DNA from: Chitinophaga sp. YR627
GTDB lineage: Bacteria > Bacteroidota > Bacteroidia > Chitinophagales > Chitinophagaceae
Direction of reading: 5' to 3'
DNA length: 64,000 nucleotides
Assembly: GCF_900114995.1 (NCBI RefSeq)
Contig: NZ_FOUX01000004.1
Coordinates: forward strand, 1-64,000
Shown: positions 36,056 through 46,475 of the stretch, one piece after another
Layout: each line of letters starts with the position of its first letter
How positions within the stretch are numbered: the first letter of the stretch is position 1
The notes under the pieces: model-generated
Seen by the model: the letters and a program-made list of their open reading frames with translations, nothing else
Told to the model about the DNA's origin: nothing
Databases searched by the model: none
Position numbers and translations under genes: made by a program

Positions 36056-36111
36056 GATTCGATTATCCTGTTTCCTGTATGCTTACCGTACAGCCTGTTC
36101 AATAATGTGGA

Positions 36112-36426
36112 TTACGCCTGCGCTGTAGGTCCGCCGAAATTCATCGGAACAGAAACAGGTTCCTGGTCCTGAATAGTACCATGTGCTGCTTCATACTTCT
36201 TGATATTATCGACCATCGCTCTCATGAAACGTTTGGCATGCTGAGGAGTCAGTATGATACGGGACTTTACTTTGGCTTTAGGCAGACCGGGCATTACATT
36301 CACAAAATCCACCACAAATTCTGCGTTAGAATGGGTAATAATGGCCAGATTGGCATAAATACCTTCTGCTATTTCCTCGCTCAGTTCAATATTGAGCTGC
36401 GCCTGTTCTTCCTGCTGATTTTCCAT
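36112..36426 (-). CDS. DUF3467 protein
   Basis: 104 residues from ATG 36426 (MENQQEEQAQLNIEL). The frame extends to 36501 but crosses the terminator at 36455-36488. The pattern SEEIAEGIYANLAIITHSNAEFV then RIILTPQHAKRFMRAMVDNI is typical of DUF3467, a small conserved Bacteroidota family of unknown function. Soluble, cytoplasmic. Confidence 0.88.
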   Translation of the reverse strand: MENQQEEQAQLNIELSEEIAEGIYANLAIITHSNAEFVVDFVNVMPGLPKAKVKSRIILTPQHAKRFMRAMVDNIKKYEAAHGTIQDQEPVSVPMNFGGPTAQA

Positions 36427-36454
36427 ATTGTTTTCGCTTTTGCGGTACAAATGT

Positions 36455-36488
36455 AAAAAAGAGACCTTAATATAAAGGTCTCTTTTTA
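36455..36488. terminator. Bidirectional terminator after susD
   Basis: AAAAAAGAGACCTT pairs with AAGGTCTCTTTTT around AATATA, with A/T runs at both ends. It terminates the minus-strand susC/susD transcript before the DUF3467 gene. Confidence 0.9.
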
Positions 36489-36520
36489 AAACATCGTTCA
36501 CTGAAGCGTTCTATATACTG

Positions 36521-37861
36521 TTATTGCGCATCCCACCATATGCGGCGGGTCAGCCTGGTATTGGCCGGCGTATTGGTATTGTAGCGCACCTCACTGCTCG
36601 GATAATACAGGGAGCGTGGCAGTGCACCGCCCAATACGTTACCATCCGGGGCGGTCAACTGAGGAAAACCTGTCCTGCGCCAGTCTGTCCATGTCTCAGG
36701 ACTCAGGAACAGGGCAATATATTTCTGAGTGATGATATCCTTCAAAGTGATCGTCGCCGCTGTTTTGGATACAGTAGCCAGATAGGCGGTGTTATTGATC
36801 GTCCTCTGCAGGTTAGCCCTCACGCCTTCATTATAGGCAGCCGCAGCAGCTGTAGGATTGCTTGCACGGAACTGTAATTCAGCCTCCATAAACTTCTGCT
36901 CATCGTATGACAGGAAGTAAACGGGGGAATTCGCAGAACCATACAAAGCACCTAAAGCACTTTCATCAGAAGGATCATAATACACCGCATACCTTGGATC
37001 ATTGGCCCCCTTCATCAGGGTATTCAGGTAACCGGTGAAAATGATATCTGCACGCTGGGTATTGAACTGGTACCAGGGCGCCTGTGTAGTTGTCGCACTG
37101 CTGCCGACAAACTTTACAAAAGCACCTTCCCCGGCTTCAAATCCATTGGCCAGCTGCGCCAGTGCTTTTGCCTGTGCTGTAGCGTCCACTTTTACAGTGT
37201 GCAGGTAGAATTTGGCTTTCAGCGCATGGGCAAACTTTAGCCACATATCCAGGTCGCCCTCAAACAGGAGATCGTCGTTAGACCCCGGCTGGAATTCACT
37301 GCCATCATCCTTTCCCAGATCAGTGATCGCTTCATCCAGTAAAGTATGCAGACGGGTATATATAGCCTGCTGGTTGTCATACTTCGGCTGGGTATTGTTC
37401 AATCCCTGGAAAGCTTCTGAATAAGGCACATCTCCCCAGAAATCAGTTACCTGACCCAGATCATTCGCCATCAGGATCTTACCTACTGCTGCGTAATGCA
37501 GCTGACCTGCTGCTGTAGCTACCGCGATCAGGGTGTCAATATTTGTCATAATAGACCCGTAAAAACCAGCATACCACATGTTATCCACATCATCGGGGGT
37601 GATGTTGTAGATATTGGCGCTGGCGGACTGATTAGCAGCGCCGGTCACCTGTTGCATGAAAATAGACGGGAAACGGGAAGCATCCCCGCCCCAGGTATAG
37701 GCACTCTGCAGAATAACACCTGGCAACAGGGAAGACGCCGTTGGGTTCTTCAGCTGTGAAGGGTCATCGTTAATGCCATTATAGAAATAATCCTTCCGGC
37801 AGCTCTGCGAGAGGACCAGTAAAAACAGTAAGGGCAGTATATATTTGGTTATCCGTAACAT
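36521..37861 (-). CDS. SusD/RagB-like nutrient-binding lipoprotein (pair 1)
   Basis: 446 residues with lipobox LSQSCRK (Cys about 21). SusD_2-type protein: TPR-like helices, AYTWGGDASRFPSIFMQQ near the front, WLKFAHALKAKFYLH, and the C-terminal PETWTDWRRTGFPQL plus RRIWWDAQ expected of the family. Sits on the cell surface as the lid of the SusC channel encoded 20 nt upstream. Last gene of its operon. Confidence 0.92.
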   Translation of the reverse strand: MLRITKYILPLLFLLVLSQSCRKDYFYNGINDDPSQLKNPTASSLLPGVILQSAYTWGGDASRFPSIFMQQVTGAANQSASANIYNITPDDVDNMWYAGFYGSIMTNIDTLIAVATAAGQLHYAAVGKILMANDLGQVTDFWGDVPYSEAFQGLNNTQPKYDNQQAIYTRLHTLLDEAITDLGKDDGSEFQPGSNDDLLFEGDLDMWLKFAHALKAKFYLHTVKVDATAQAKALAQLANGFEAGEGAFVKFVGSSATTTQAPWYQFNTQRADIIFTGYLNTLMKGANDPRYAVYYDPSDESALGALYGSANSPVYFLSYDEQKFMEAELQFRASNPTAAAAAYNEGVRANLQRTINNTAYLATVSKTAATITLKDIITQKYIALFLSPETWTDWRRTGFPQLTAPDGNVLGGALPRSLYYPSSEVRYNTNTPANTRLTRRIWWDAQ

Positions 37862-37881
37862 GGTGATTCGTTTTTAAAGGG

Positions 37882-40800
37882 TTAGAATTTAAACTTGAAG
37901 TTCAGACCGAAGCTGGCTGTACCCGGCATATTGAAATAATCAATACCCTGTGCATTGGTAGCTCCTGTTAAACTGGTTTCAGGGTCTATCCCCTTGTATG
38001 GAGTCCATATAATGATGTTACGTGCAAATGCGTTCACGTTAATTCCTTTCACAAACCTGGAATCTTTGAAAATACTGCCTGGGATGTCATAAGACAGTGT
38101 GATCTCACGCAGTTTCACAAAAGAACCATCATCTATGAAAGTCTCTGTCTGCGCACCGAATCCACCACCATTACCCAGGTACCAGGCTTCATCCAGCGGT
38201 ACAGAGGTCGTATTTACTGCACCTCCGCCAGGTTTTTCCGCACCACCTTCATTATGCACTACTTCTCCTGACTCGCTCAGATGTCCCATTACGCCAGGGA
38301 ATACCTCCATTTTTCCTCTGTCCAGTGTGTAGGCAGATGTTCCGATTGCCTGCAGGGAACCACGGGTACCATTCCAGAGATCACCTTTATGTTTCCAGTC
38401 AACCAGGAAATACAGGGAGAATCCCTTGTAGGCGAATGTGTTACCAATACCCATCAGGAATACCGGGTTCGGATTACCTACCCTTGTCTGTACGTTGGAT
38501 ACCACCGGATAACCGAAGTCACCACTGTTATCACTGATCACGATACGGCCCTGTGCATCCCGCTGCCATCCATAAGCGTAAATAATACCAGCTGGCTGAC
38601 CAGGCAGATGCGCGATCACTGTACCGGTAAATCCATTCACCGTGATCTGATTGATACCAGGCGCTAAAGCCAGTACTTTACTACGGTTCATACTGTAGTT
38701 TACGAACAGATCCCAGGTAAAGGCATGTCCGGTCAGTGGTTTTGCGCTCAGGGTCATTTCCAGACCATTATTCCTGATAGAAGCCGCGTTCAGGTTCACA
38801 TACTGGTAACCGGCAGAACCTGCCATCGGAGATCTTACCAGCAGATCGGTACCTTTTGAATGGTAGGCGGTCGCATCCAGTCCGATCCTGTTATCCAGGA
38901 ACTGTAACTGTAAGCCTGCTTCATAAGAAACGGTCTTTTCAGGTTTCAGATTCGGATTACCCAGTACATTATTCAGTGAGAAACTACCTTTTCCATCATA
39001 TGGGAAGGAAACACCGGTAGTATATCCATCAGGATAGGTAGTAGGTACAGAGAAGGATTTGGTCAGGAAAGCGCCGGGGTCTTTACCCACCTGTGCGGCT
39101 GATAACCTGATCTTACCAAAACTCAGCACTTTACCATCTTTCAGTCCTTCCAGCTCAGTAAAGACAAAGCCAAGGCTGGCAGATGGATAGAAGAAACTGT
39201 TGCTTTTAGGTGGCAATGTGGAAGTCCAGTCATTACGTCCGGTAATTTCCAGGAATAACATGGATTTCAGATCCAGGTTGATATCAAAGTAACCGGAGAT
39301 CCTTCTGTAAGGGGTGACATAATTATAGGACTTCTGTACGGTAGCATTACTGATATTGTCATAACCAGGAGAGGTCAGACCATCACCCTGTACATACAGT
39401 TCGTCCATTCTGCGGGAATAAAGGTTATTACCCACCTTTACATCCATTCTGAAGTCTTTGGAGAGCTGTCTTGCCCAGGTAATGATCGCATCTGAGTTGA
39501 CACTCTTATAAGTGTATCTGTCATCAAATAAACGACCACCGTTATAAGCACCTGACTGTATTTCATAGTACTGATGACGGTTATCACTATACACATCGGT
39601 ACCGATACGGTAAGTCAGTGTGAAGTCTTTGATAAAGTCCCAGTCAAACTGTAAACTACCGATCAGACGGTTTACTGCTGTCGTATAGGGGTTTTTGTTG
39701 ATGGTCCAGAACGGGTTATCATATATCCCATTACGGTAAGAACGCTGCAGACCGTTAGAGAACAGATAAGTGCGGGGATCATCTGCATCCAGTCCGCCGT
39801 TGGAGTTATCAAATGAAATAGGCGTTCTGGTGAGACCCAGCATAATACCTGACAGGTTACTACCATTCTGCGGCATACTACCATTGGAGACGTTAAAGTT
39901 AATATTGGCGGATGTCCTGATCTTTTCAGAGATCTTCAGATTACCGGCCAGTGCTACTGCTGTACGCTGGTTGTATTGCAGCGGTACAATGGAGTTCTGG
40001 TAGTTATGAGAGACGGACATTCGATAAGTGGCAACGTCTGTACCTCCGGTGAATGAGAGGGTATTATTGTAGGTAGCGGCCGTACGCCAGAAATCGCCCG
40101 TATTATCATAAGGCACAAATTTCACCTTGGCATTCGGACTGGATGCGCCGACTACGTCCCCATGAATGTCGTATTCATTAGGAACGCCGGTCCAGAACAG
40201 GGTGTCTACGTTTGGTCCCCAGGAATACCTGTTGGTAGAACCAAAACCCGCCAGTACACCACCGGAACCTTTCACAAACTGTTTCTGGATCTCAGGCAGT
40301 CTGTTTACTTTATCAAAAGAGATTCCGGTACTGAAATCAACTGATATCTTACCAGCTTTACCTCTTTTAGTAGTAATAATAATAGCGCCATTTGCCGCAT
40401 CTATACCATAGATAGCTGCAGCAGCCGGACCTTTCAGCACGGAGATACTTTCTATATCATCCGGATTGATATCTGCTCCACGGTTGGTGTTGGTAGCACC
40501 CTGGAGCAGGTTGTTAGTCGCATCGGCGGGGTCGCCGGAATAGTTCTGTGAATTATCCACAGGAATACCGTCAATAACAAACAATGGCTGGTTATTACCA
40601 GTCAGTGAGTTGGTACCTCTTAATTTTACAAAGGTGGCGGCGCCGGGCGTACCACCGGAGCCTATTACCTGCATACCGGCTACTTTACCTGACATAGCCC
40701 TGAGCGCATCACCCTGGCTGGCTTTTATCAGGTCATCGCCTTTGACATCCTGGACTGCATATCCAAGGGCTTTTTTCTCACGTTTGATACCCAAACCGGT

Positions 40801-41118
40801 TACAACTACTTCCTGCAGGTTCCGGTTATCCTGGGCAAGGGAAACGTCGAGTGCTGCACCGGCACCTACCGCAACTTCTTTGAGGGTAAATCCTACACTT
40901 CTGACCTGCAGAATGGCATTATTGCCATCTACCAGCAGCTTGAAATTCCCGTTCTGGTCTGCAGTGGTACCCTTGCTGGTACCTTTAATCTGCACAGTAG
41001 CATACGGGATGGGGACGCCGTCGCTTCCTGTAACGCGGCCTGTAACTTCACGCTGTTGCGCGTAAAGCCCTGTCATAATACAAAAGAGAAAATACAAACA
41101 CAGTAAATGTTTTTGCAT
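37882..41118 (-). CDS. SusC/RagA TonB-linked outer membrane protein (pair 1)
   Basis: 1078 residues. Signal peptide (to about 20), carboxypeptidase-regulatory-like domain (about 22-98), the LQEVVVTGLG motif, plug domain with LRGTNSLTGNNQPLFVIDGI and ISVLKGPAAAAIYG, then a 22-strand barrel ending NFKFKF with terminal Phe. No STN domain, so it is not a sigma/anti-sigma signalling receptor. Imports an unknown oligosaccharide or peptide with the SusD partner. No catabolic enzymes lie beside it. Confidence 0.95.
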   Translation of the reverse strand: MQKHLLCLYFLFCIMTGLYAQQREVTGRVTGSDGVPIPYATVQIKGTSKGTTADQNGNFKLLVDGNNAILQVRSVGFTLKEVAVGAGAALDVSLAQDNRNLQEVVVTGLGIKREKKALGYAVQDVKGDDLIKASQGDALRAMSGKVAGMQVIGSGGTPGAATFVKLRGTNSLTGNNQPLFVIDGIPVDNSQNYSGDPADATNNLLQGATNTNRGADINPDDIESISVLKGPAAAAIYGIDAANGAIIITTKRGKAGKISVDFSTGISFDKVNRLPEIQKQFVKGSGGVLAGFGSTNRYSWGPNVDTLFWTGVPNEYDIHGDVVGASSPNAKVKFVPYDNTGDFWRTAATYNNTLSFTGGTDVATYRMSVSHNYQNSIVPLQYNQRTAVALAGNLKISEKIRTSANINFNVSNGSMPQNGSNLSGIMLGLTRTPISFDNSNGGLDADDPRTYLFSNGLQRSYRNGIYDNPFWTINKNPYTTAVNRLIGSLQFDWDFIKDFTLTYRIGTDVYSDNRHQYYEIQSGAYNGGRLFDDRYTYKSVNSDAIITWARQLSKDFRMDVKVGNNLYSRRMDELYVQGDGLTSPGYDNISNATVQKSYNYVTPYRRISGYFDINLDLKSMLFLEITGRNDWTSTLPPKSNSFFYPSASLGFVFTELEGLKDGKVLSFGKIRLSAAQVGKDPGAFLTKSFSVPTTYPDGYTTGVSFPYDGKGSFSLNNVLGNPNLKPEKTVSYEAGLQLQFLDNRIGLDATAYHSKGTDLLVRSPMAGSAGYQYVNLNAASIRNNGLEMTLSAKPLTGHAFTWDLFVNYSMNRSKVLALAPGINQITVNGFTGTVIAHLPGQPAGIIYAYGWQRDAQGRIVISDNSGDFGYPVVSNVQTRVGNPNPVFLMGIGNTFAYKGFSLYFLVDWKHKGDLWNGTRGSLQAIGTSAYTLDRGKMEVFPGVMGHLSESGEVVHNEGGAEKPGGGAVNTTSVPLDEAWYLGNGGGFGAQTETFIDDGSFVKLREITLSYDIPGSIFKDSRFVKGINVNAFARNIIIWTPYKGIDPETSLTGATNAQGIDYFNMPGTASFGLNFKFKF

Positions 41119-41308
41119 AACGGTTCCGATTTATTTGTACACCGGGGTGGTGCGGTTAATGAATCACAAGCGGAAGAATAAGATCCATTATGTGCTGTTA
41201 CGACTTATGCTTATAAGCAAATCCAATCGCTATTCTGTTGATTGATTTACAACGGGTTCTACTGCTATAACAAACATAATTGATTAGGGTTCGGGTATTA
41301 ACAAAAAA

Positions 41309-41340
41309 AGCGCCCTCCCCTAAGGATTGAGGAAGGCGCT
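41309..41340 (-). terminator. Terminator of susD (pair 2)
   Basis: AGCGCC stem with a CTCCC/GGAAG extension. The minus strand continues TTTTTTTG. Separates the two SusCD operons. The rest of the 41119-41381 gap presumably holds the promoter of pair 1; no clear motif was found. Confidence 0.8.
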
Positions 41341-41381
41341 ATTATCAATTCTAAATCTTGTACAGAGCAGTCTAAACGGGC

Positions 41382-42821
41382 TTATTTCGTATTCCAGAAC
41401 AATTTGGTTCCATATGTGTCGGTGCCGATCGACTTAGCGGCAGCTTCATAATTGTTCTTATTCAGGTTCTGCTCACTGGCAGGGTAAGTCAGTCTTACAG
41501 GGATATTAGCATAGGTCATGCCCGTTGGGACGTTGAAAACAGGGAAATCCAGTCTTCTCCATTCTGTCCATGCATCATATCCTCTGTTGTACAGCGCGAT
41601 ATATTTCTGCGTACCTATTTTCTGCTGCCATGTACCGGTAGCAGTTGCATAAGCTACTGATGCCTGTGCCAGGTAGGTATTTGCCTGTTCAACAGTACCA
41701 CCCCAATAAGTGATAGAAGCAGTTACGCCATTATTGTAATGCTCAGCTGCAGTACCTGTTACAGTCAGACCTCCGCGTGCAGCAGCCTCGGCCAGTGCAA
41801 ATTCTACTTCTGAATAGTCGATCAGCAGTGCTTCGAAATCAGCTGCTGTAACTTTTGCGCTGATGTGAGAAGTGGTTTCATAGTCCGCACCGGAACCATA
41901 AGTACCACCTACATACTGACCGCCAACAGCTGTGAAATAGAACGGACGTCTTGGATCACTCACTGAATTCATCAGGTTCACCAGTGTATTAGCAGGTACA
42001 TAGTCCGCACGGTTGCTCTGTACCAGGTCAACCCAGATTGGGTTAGTATTTGGCTGAGCAGGCAGATATTTCAGACGGAAGTTATCAGCCTGGGAAGCGA
42101 TCACGTTACCAGCTGATTCATTGATAGCGGTTGTTGCAACAGCAGCAGACTGCTGATCATCCAGGGCAACCAGACCCATTTTCAGACGCAGGGAGTTTGC
42201 AAATTTGATCCATTGTGCAACATTACCAGCATATACCAGATCCTGACCACCAAAGCTACCATGGGTAGTTTTCAGACCGTCAACATCTTTTTTCAGACGT
42301 GCCAGCAGATCTGCATATACAGTTCTCTGCAAATCGTAGGCTGGAGACAGATTTTCTGTAGTTAATGCGCTGGTATATGGAATATCACCAAAGGCAGTTA
42401 CCAGTACGAAGTAAGAGTATACCTGTGCGATGTCAATGATCAGCAGTTTGTTTTGTTTAATCACTGCCTGGTCATCAGACAAAGGAGCTACTCCTTCGAT
42501 CAGGATTCTCGCCTGATCCAGGTCTTTCAGTACATCACGGTACATCGAATGCCAGAAAAACTGTGGTACGTTACGTGCAGCCAGATCATAGCGGCTTTCA
42601 TCCAGGTAGGTTACCTGAGACTGCTGCTGCGCCAGTAATCTGAATACGTTCAGGTTCACGTTGTTTGACGTCATCAGGTCAAACAGGTTCTTCTCTGCAG
42701 AAGTAAATACCATCTCACCAGGTACATCCAGTGCTTTCTTCGGGTCGCTGTTCAGGCTGTCCAGTTTAGCACAGGACGAAGCCATTAACAACGCTGACAT
42801 ATATACAAATATCTTTTTCAT
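41382..42821 (-). CDS. SusD/RagB-like nutrient-binding lipoprotein (pair 2)
   Basis: 479 residues with lipobox MASSCAK. SusD_2-type, with WIKFANSLRLKMGL, ADYVPANTLVNLMNSVSDPRRP and YDAWTEWRRLDFPVF as in pair 1, but the two SusD proteins differ enough to suggest different ligands. 19 nt after the SusC gene of the same pair. Confidence 0.92.
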   Translation of the reverse strand: MKKIFVYMSALLMASSCAKLDSLNSDPKKALDVPGEMVFTSAEKNLFDLMTSNNVNLNVFRLLAQQQSQVTYLDESRYDLAARNVPQFFWHSMYRDVLKDLDQARILIEGVAPLSDDQAVIKQNKLLIIDIAQVYSYFVLVTAFGDIPYTSALTTENLSPAYDLQRTVYADLLARLKKDVDGLKTTHGSFGGQDLVYAGNVAQWIKFANSLRLKMGLVALDDQQSAAVATTAINESAGNVIASQADNFRLKYLPAQPNTNPIWVDLVQSNRADYVPANTLVNLMNSVSDPRRPFYFTAVGGQYVGGTYGSGADYETTSHISAKVTAADFEALLIDYSEVEFALAEAAARGGLTVTGTAAEHYNNGVTASITYWGGTVEQANTYLAQASVAYATATGTWQQKIGTQKYIALYNRGYDAWTEWRRLDFPVFNVPTGMTYANIPVRLTYPASEQNLNKNNYEAAAKSIGTDTYGTKLFWNTK

Positions 42822-42840
42822 GTTGCTTGTTTCGTTTTTT

Positions 42841-45800
42841 TTAGAAGCGGAATCTCACGTTAAAACCAAAGTTGCGGTATGTAGGATAAACACCACTCTG
42901 GTAACCCTGGATGTTACCTGCTGCCAGGTTCTCTTCAGGATCAGCATAAGGAACATTCTTGTGGATGATCCACAGGTTACGTCCCAGTAAGCTGAGGTCG
43001 ATACCCTTAAATATTTTCAGGTTGTTCACAAGGCTTCCTGGCAGGGAATAGGTCAGATTCACCTCACGCAGTTTCACATAACCTGCATCATAAATGAACT
43101 CTTTGTTTGGATAACCGTTCACACCAAGACCACGGGTACCACTCACGCGTACACGCTGTGTATTAGGTTTACCATCACTGGTCACACCTTCGAAGATGAT
43201 ACCACCACCCTGTGAAACGTCATCTCTGATATTTTTACCCAGATCGTTCAGTCTTACGCTTTCTTCGTAGATACCGGTTGACTGTCCGTAAGCCTGGTCA
43301 AGGGAGTAAGTATCACCACCTTTCTTGATATCGATCAGGAAAGACAGTGCCAGACCTTTGTAACGAACGGTGTTGGTAACACCACCAATCCATTTTGGAG
43401 TGTAGTTACCGATCACTTCATTCGCTGTTGCTGTCGTTTTATAGTAACCTGGCAAAACAGCCTGGCCTTCCTGGTCTTCAACTACACGCTGACCAGTAGC
43501 TTTGTCGTAAATAAAGTCTTTACCACGGATCACACCATATGCCTGACCAGCAGCGTGACCGATCGTCACATTGCTCTGCAGGGCGCCTAACTGGATAAAG
43601 TCAAGTCCTTCCGGCAGATCCAGTACTTTACTTCTGTTCATAGACCAGTTTGCATTCACTGTCCATGAGAAGTTTTTGATTCTAACCGGAGTTACACCCA
43701 GGCTTACTTCCACACCTCTGTTACGGATAGTACCAGCGTTGATGAACATCTGATCGTAACCGGTAGCTCTTGAGATAGGTAATCTCAGGATCTGGTCAAC
43801 AGATTTGGAGGAATAGTAAGTCAGATCCAAAGTCAGGATGTTGTCGAATAATGCGAGTTCAACACCTGTTTCGAATGATTTTGTACGCTCAGGTTTCAGG
43901 TCCGGATTTCTCTTGATAGCAGGTACAGAGAAAATAGGTGTGCTACCAAAACCACTTGGCTTATCGTACGGATCGTACAATGCCTGTGCGGGCGCACTGT
44001 TACCTACCTCAGCGTAGTTAATACGTGCTTTACCATAGTTCAGCCATTTAGCTTTTACCACTTCAGAGAAGGTAAAGCCTAATGAAGCGGCTGGATAGTA
44101 GTAGGAATTGTTGTTAGCCGGCAGTGTAGATGATTCATCACGACGGCCTGCCAGATCCAGGAATAACATGTTTTTATAACCGATCGTTGCACTTGCAAAC
44201 AGACCATTCACCTGCATCAGACTATCTGCTTCTTCAGGAGCAAGCATCGGATTTACAGAGTTGGACAGTGAATACAGGTGAGGTACAACGAGACCACCAT
44301 TAGTGGAAGCACGGAGGTACTTCGCATGTGTACGTCTGATGTTACCACCCACTAAACCGGTTAATTTGAAATCTGTGCTTAATTGTTTGTCAATATTCAG
44401 CATCAGATCGTAGTTGTTCTCTATGAAAGAACCGTCATATCTTGAATAAGAAGAAGGATTTTTACTACCTACAGCATTACGCTCTTCCTGCCACTGATTG
44501 TAAGTATCCATGCTTGTTCTGCCTAAAACAGACAACCAGCTGTTGATCTGATAATTCAGTGTTACGTTACCGAAGTAGCGGATACGACCATCCTGTTCGA
44601 AGTTCTCGTATCTCATGAAGTAGAAGTTATCAGTATAAGTTGGAATCGGATTAGTAGGACTTGTCAGGTTCCATGACTTGTTCAGTTTATCTCTGAAGTA
44701 GTCGTCTTTCTGATCTTTCATGTCGATGTTCATCTGCCACCACTGACGGAAAGCCTGGTTCACGTTATATTCGTCATAACCTGTACCGTAACGGCCTTTA
44801 CCATCAATTTTAGACATATTCACATTTGCACTCGCAGTTAATTTGTCTGTGAGCTTGTAAGATGCGCCGAAGTTCAACATGTCTTTTACAAGACGTGCGT
44901 TCGGGATCATACCGTTTTCAACTGTTTTGGTGTATCCCAGTTTGAAATTTCCTTTATCGTTACCACCGTCAACAGCTACGCTATTGTTGGTAGTCAGTGT
45001 ATTCTTGTAGAAGTAGGATGGATCGTGCTCACCAGCAACCCAGGGTCTTGCTTTTTTGTAGTAAGGTGATCTTGGATCGAGTGACTGATAGTTGAACACC
45101 ATCAGGTTCGGATCGAATTTAGCACCGAAAGAAGCATCTTCTTTCATTGGTACAGCCAGGTCACGTGTACCATCGCCATCGATATCTGCATACCAGAAAT
45201 GACCATCAGGAGACTGGTAAGTGTTATCTTCAACATCATAGTAACCAGCACCGTATTGTTTCTGATATTTAGGGAATGTACTCTTATCCATTGTACCTAC
45301 AGTCAGACCAGTATTTACAGTTACGTTCATACCTGATCTGCCTTTTTTGGTAGTGATCATGATCACACCGTTAGCGGCACGTGAACCATATAACGCAGCA
45401 GCAGCGGCACCTTTCAGTACGCTTACAGAAGCTACGTCATCAGCGTTAATATCGGAAGCAGCGTTACCGTAGTCAAAACCACCACGACCAGTAGTCTGGT
45501 CAGGTGTGTTTGCAACAGAGTTATCAACAGGTACGCCATCTATTACGAATAATGCCTGGTTTGAGTTCTGGAATGATTTGTTACCACGCAGTACGATGTT
45601 GGTAGAACCACCCATGGTGCTGTTCCTTCTAACTTCCAGACCGGATACTTTACCGGACAGGGAGTTCACAACGTTCGGATCACGTGTTCTGTTCAGCTCT
45701 TCTGCCTGAACAGTCTGCGCTGAATAAGCCAGCTCATTCTTTTTTCTGGTAATACCAAGGGCTGTAACTACAACCTCCTGTAAGTTTTTGTCCTCCTCTT

Positions 45801-46086
45801 TTAATTGTACAGTAAATGCAGAAGATGCACCTACAGTGTAATCAATTGTTGCATAACCAACGCTTCTGATTACCAGTACAGGGCTCGCGCCTGTTACAGA
45901 TAATTTGAAATTACCCTGTTGGTCAGATGTGGTTCCGCTTGATGTCCCTTTAATTTGTACTGTTGCGAAAGGTATAGGCGACCCGTCTGCACCGGTGACC
46001 TTCCCCGTAATCTGACGCTGTTGTGCATACGTCAGGGTTACACTCACCATGAGCATGGTGAAAAAGAGTAACGCTCTTTTCTTCAT
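42841..46086 (-). CDS. SusC/RagA TonB-linked outer membrane protein (pair 2)
   Basis: 1081 residues from ATG 46086 (MKKRALLFFTMLMVSVTLTYAQ); an earlier start at 46110 adds eight polar residues before the signal peptide. Carboxypeptidase-regulatory-like domain, LQEVVVTALG motif, plug with LRGNKSFQNSNQALFVIDGV and VSVLKGAAAAALYGSRAANG, barrel ending NVRFRF. A calcium-site-like DIDGDGTRD occurs near residue 310. The region before the start resembles the region before the small ORF at 46184-46417. Confidence 0.95.
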   Translation of the reverse strand: MKKRALLFFTMLMVSVTLTYAQQRQITGKVTGADGSPIPFATVQIKGTSSGTTSDQQGNFKLSVTGASPVLVIRSVGYATIDYTVGASSAFTVQLKEEDKNLQEVVVTALGITRKKNELAYSAQTVQAEELNRTRDPNVVNSLSGKVSGLEVRRNSTMGGSTNIVLRGNKSFQNSNQALFVIDGVPVDNSVANTPDQTTGRGGFDYGNAASDINADDVASVSVLKGAAAAALYGSRAANGVIMITTKKGRSGMNVTVNTGLTVGTMDKSTFPKYQKQYGAGYYDVEDNTYQSPDGHFWYADIDGDGTRDLAVPMKEDASFGAKFDPNLMVFNYQSLDPRSPYYKKARPWVAGEHDPSYFYKNTLTTNNSVAVDGGNDKGNFKLGYTKTVENGMIPNARLVKDMLNFGASYKLTDKLTASANVNMSKIDGKGRYGTGYDEYNVNQAFRQWWQMNIDMKDQKDDYFRDKLNKSWNLTSPTNPIPTYTDNFYFMRYENFEQDGRIRYFGNVTLNYQINSWLSVLGRTSMDTYNQWQEERNAVGSKNPSSYSRYDGSFIENNYDLMLNIDKQLSTDFKLTGLVGGNIRRTHAKYLRASTNGGLVVPHLYSLSNSVNPMLAPEEADSLMQVNGLFASATIGYKNMLFLDLAGRRDESSTLPANNNSYYYPAASLGFTFSEVVKAKWLNYGKARINYAEVGNSAPAQALYDPYDKPSGFGSTPIFSVPAIKRNPDLKPERTKSFETGVELALFDNILTLDLTYYSSKSVDQILRLPISRATGYDQMFINAGTIRNRGVEVSLGVTPVRIKNFSWTVNANWSMNRSKVLDLPEGLDFIQLGALQSNVTIGHAAGQAYGVIRGKDFIYDKATGQRVVEDQEGQAVLPGYYKTTATANEVIGNYTPKWIGGVTNTVRYKGLALSFLIDIKKGGDTYSLDQAYGQSTGIYEESVRLNDLGKNIRDDVSQGGGIIFEGVTSDGKPNTQRVRVSGTRGLGVNGYPNKEFIYDAGYVKLREVNLTYSLPGSLVNNLKIFKGIDLSLLGRNLWIIHKNVPYADPEENLAAGNIQGYQSGVYPTYRNFGFNVRFRF

Positions 46087-46183
46087 ATACGATTTAGATT
46101 TAGTTGACAATAAAATTTTTAACGGGTTCCCTTTGTTTTGCCGGTATCAGACGCGGCATATTGCAAAAACCTTTTATCAGGGT

Positions 46184-46417
46184 TTAAACCACAGCTTGTT
46201 TACCAATAAGTTTGTTGTTGAAATTTAAGGTGTTGTTGAATCTTAAAGAACCATCCGGGATGAAGGCGGCAAGACCCTGGATGGTTGTTTGTTGTGAAGC
46301 GGAATTGATCCCACCCATGCCGTTAACGGAAATATTACTATACCGTCGAAAACAGGTTGACATAATTGCATTACTAGCTATAGCAGCACAGGATAAAGAG
46401 ATTCCGGCCTCTTTCAT
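46184..46417 (-). CDS. Small ORF upstream of susC (pair 2), uncertain
   Basis: 77 codons from ATG 46417 (MKEAGISLSCAAIASNAIM). I recognise no family. The reason to list it: the 20 nt before its ATG (CAACCAAAATCTAAATCGTA) almost repeat those before the susC ATG (CAACTAAATCTAAATCGTA). So it could be translated, or be a leader or remnant of a duplicated gene start. Its opposite strand is also open (46212-46454), so the ORF itself is weak evidence. Confidence 0.35.
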   Translation of the reverse strand: MKEAGISLSCAAIASNAIMSTCFRRYSNISVNGMGGINSASQQTTIQGLAAFIPDGSLRFNNTLNFNNKLIGKQAVV

Positions 46418-46475
46418 ATTACGATTTAGATTTTGGTTGAGGACCACAATTTAGAGATTTTTTTTTCTCTGCACC

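Noticed and set aside
46212..46454. 80-codon plus-strand ORF opposite the small minus-strand ORF
   Set aside because: No leader or promoter feature, composition unlike a folded or secreted protein; the minus-strand reading has the better start context.
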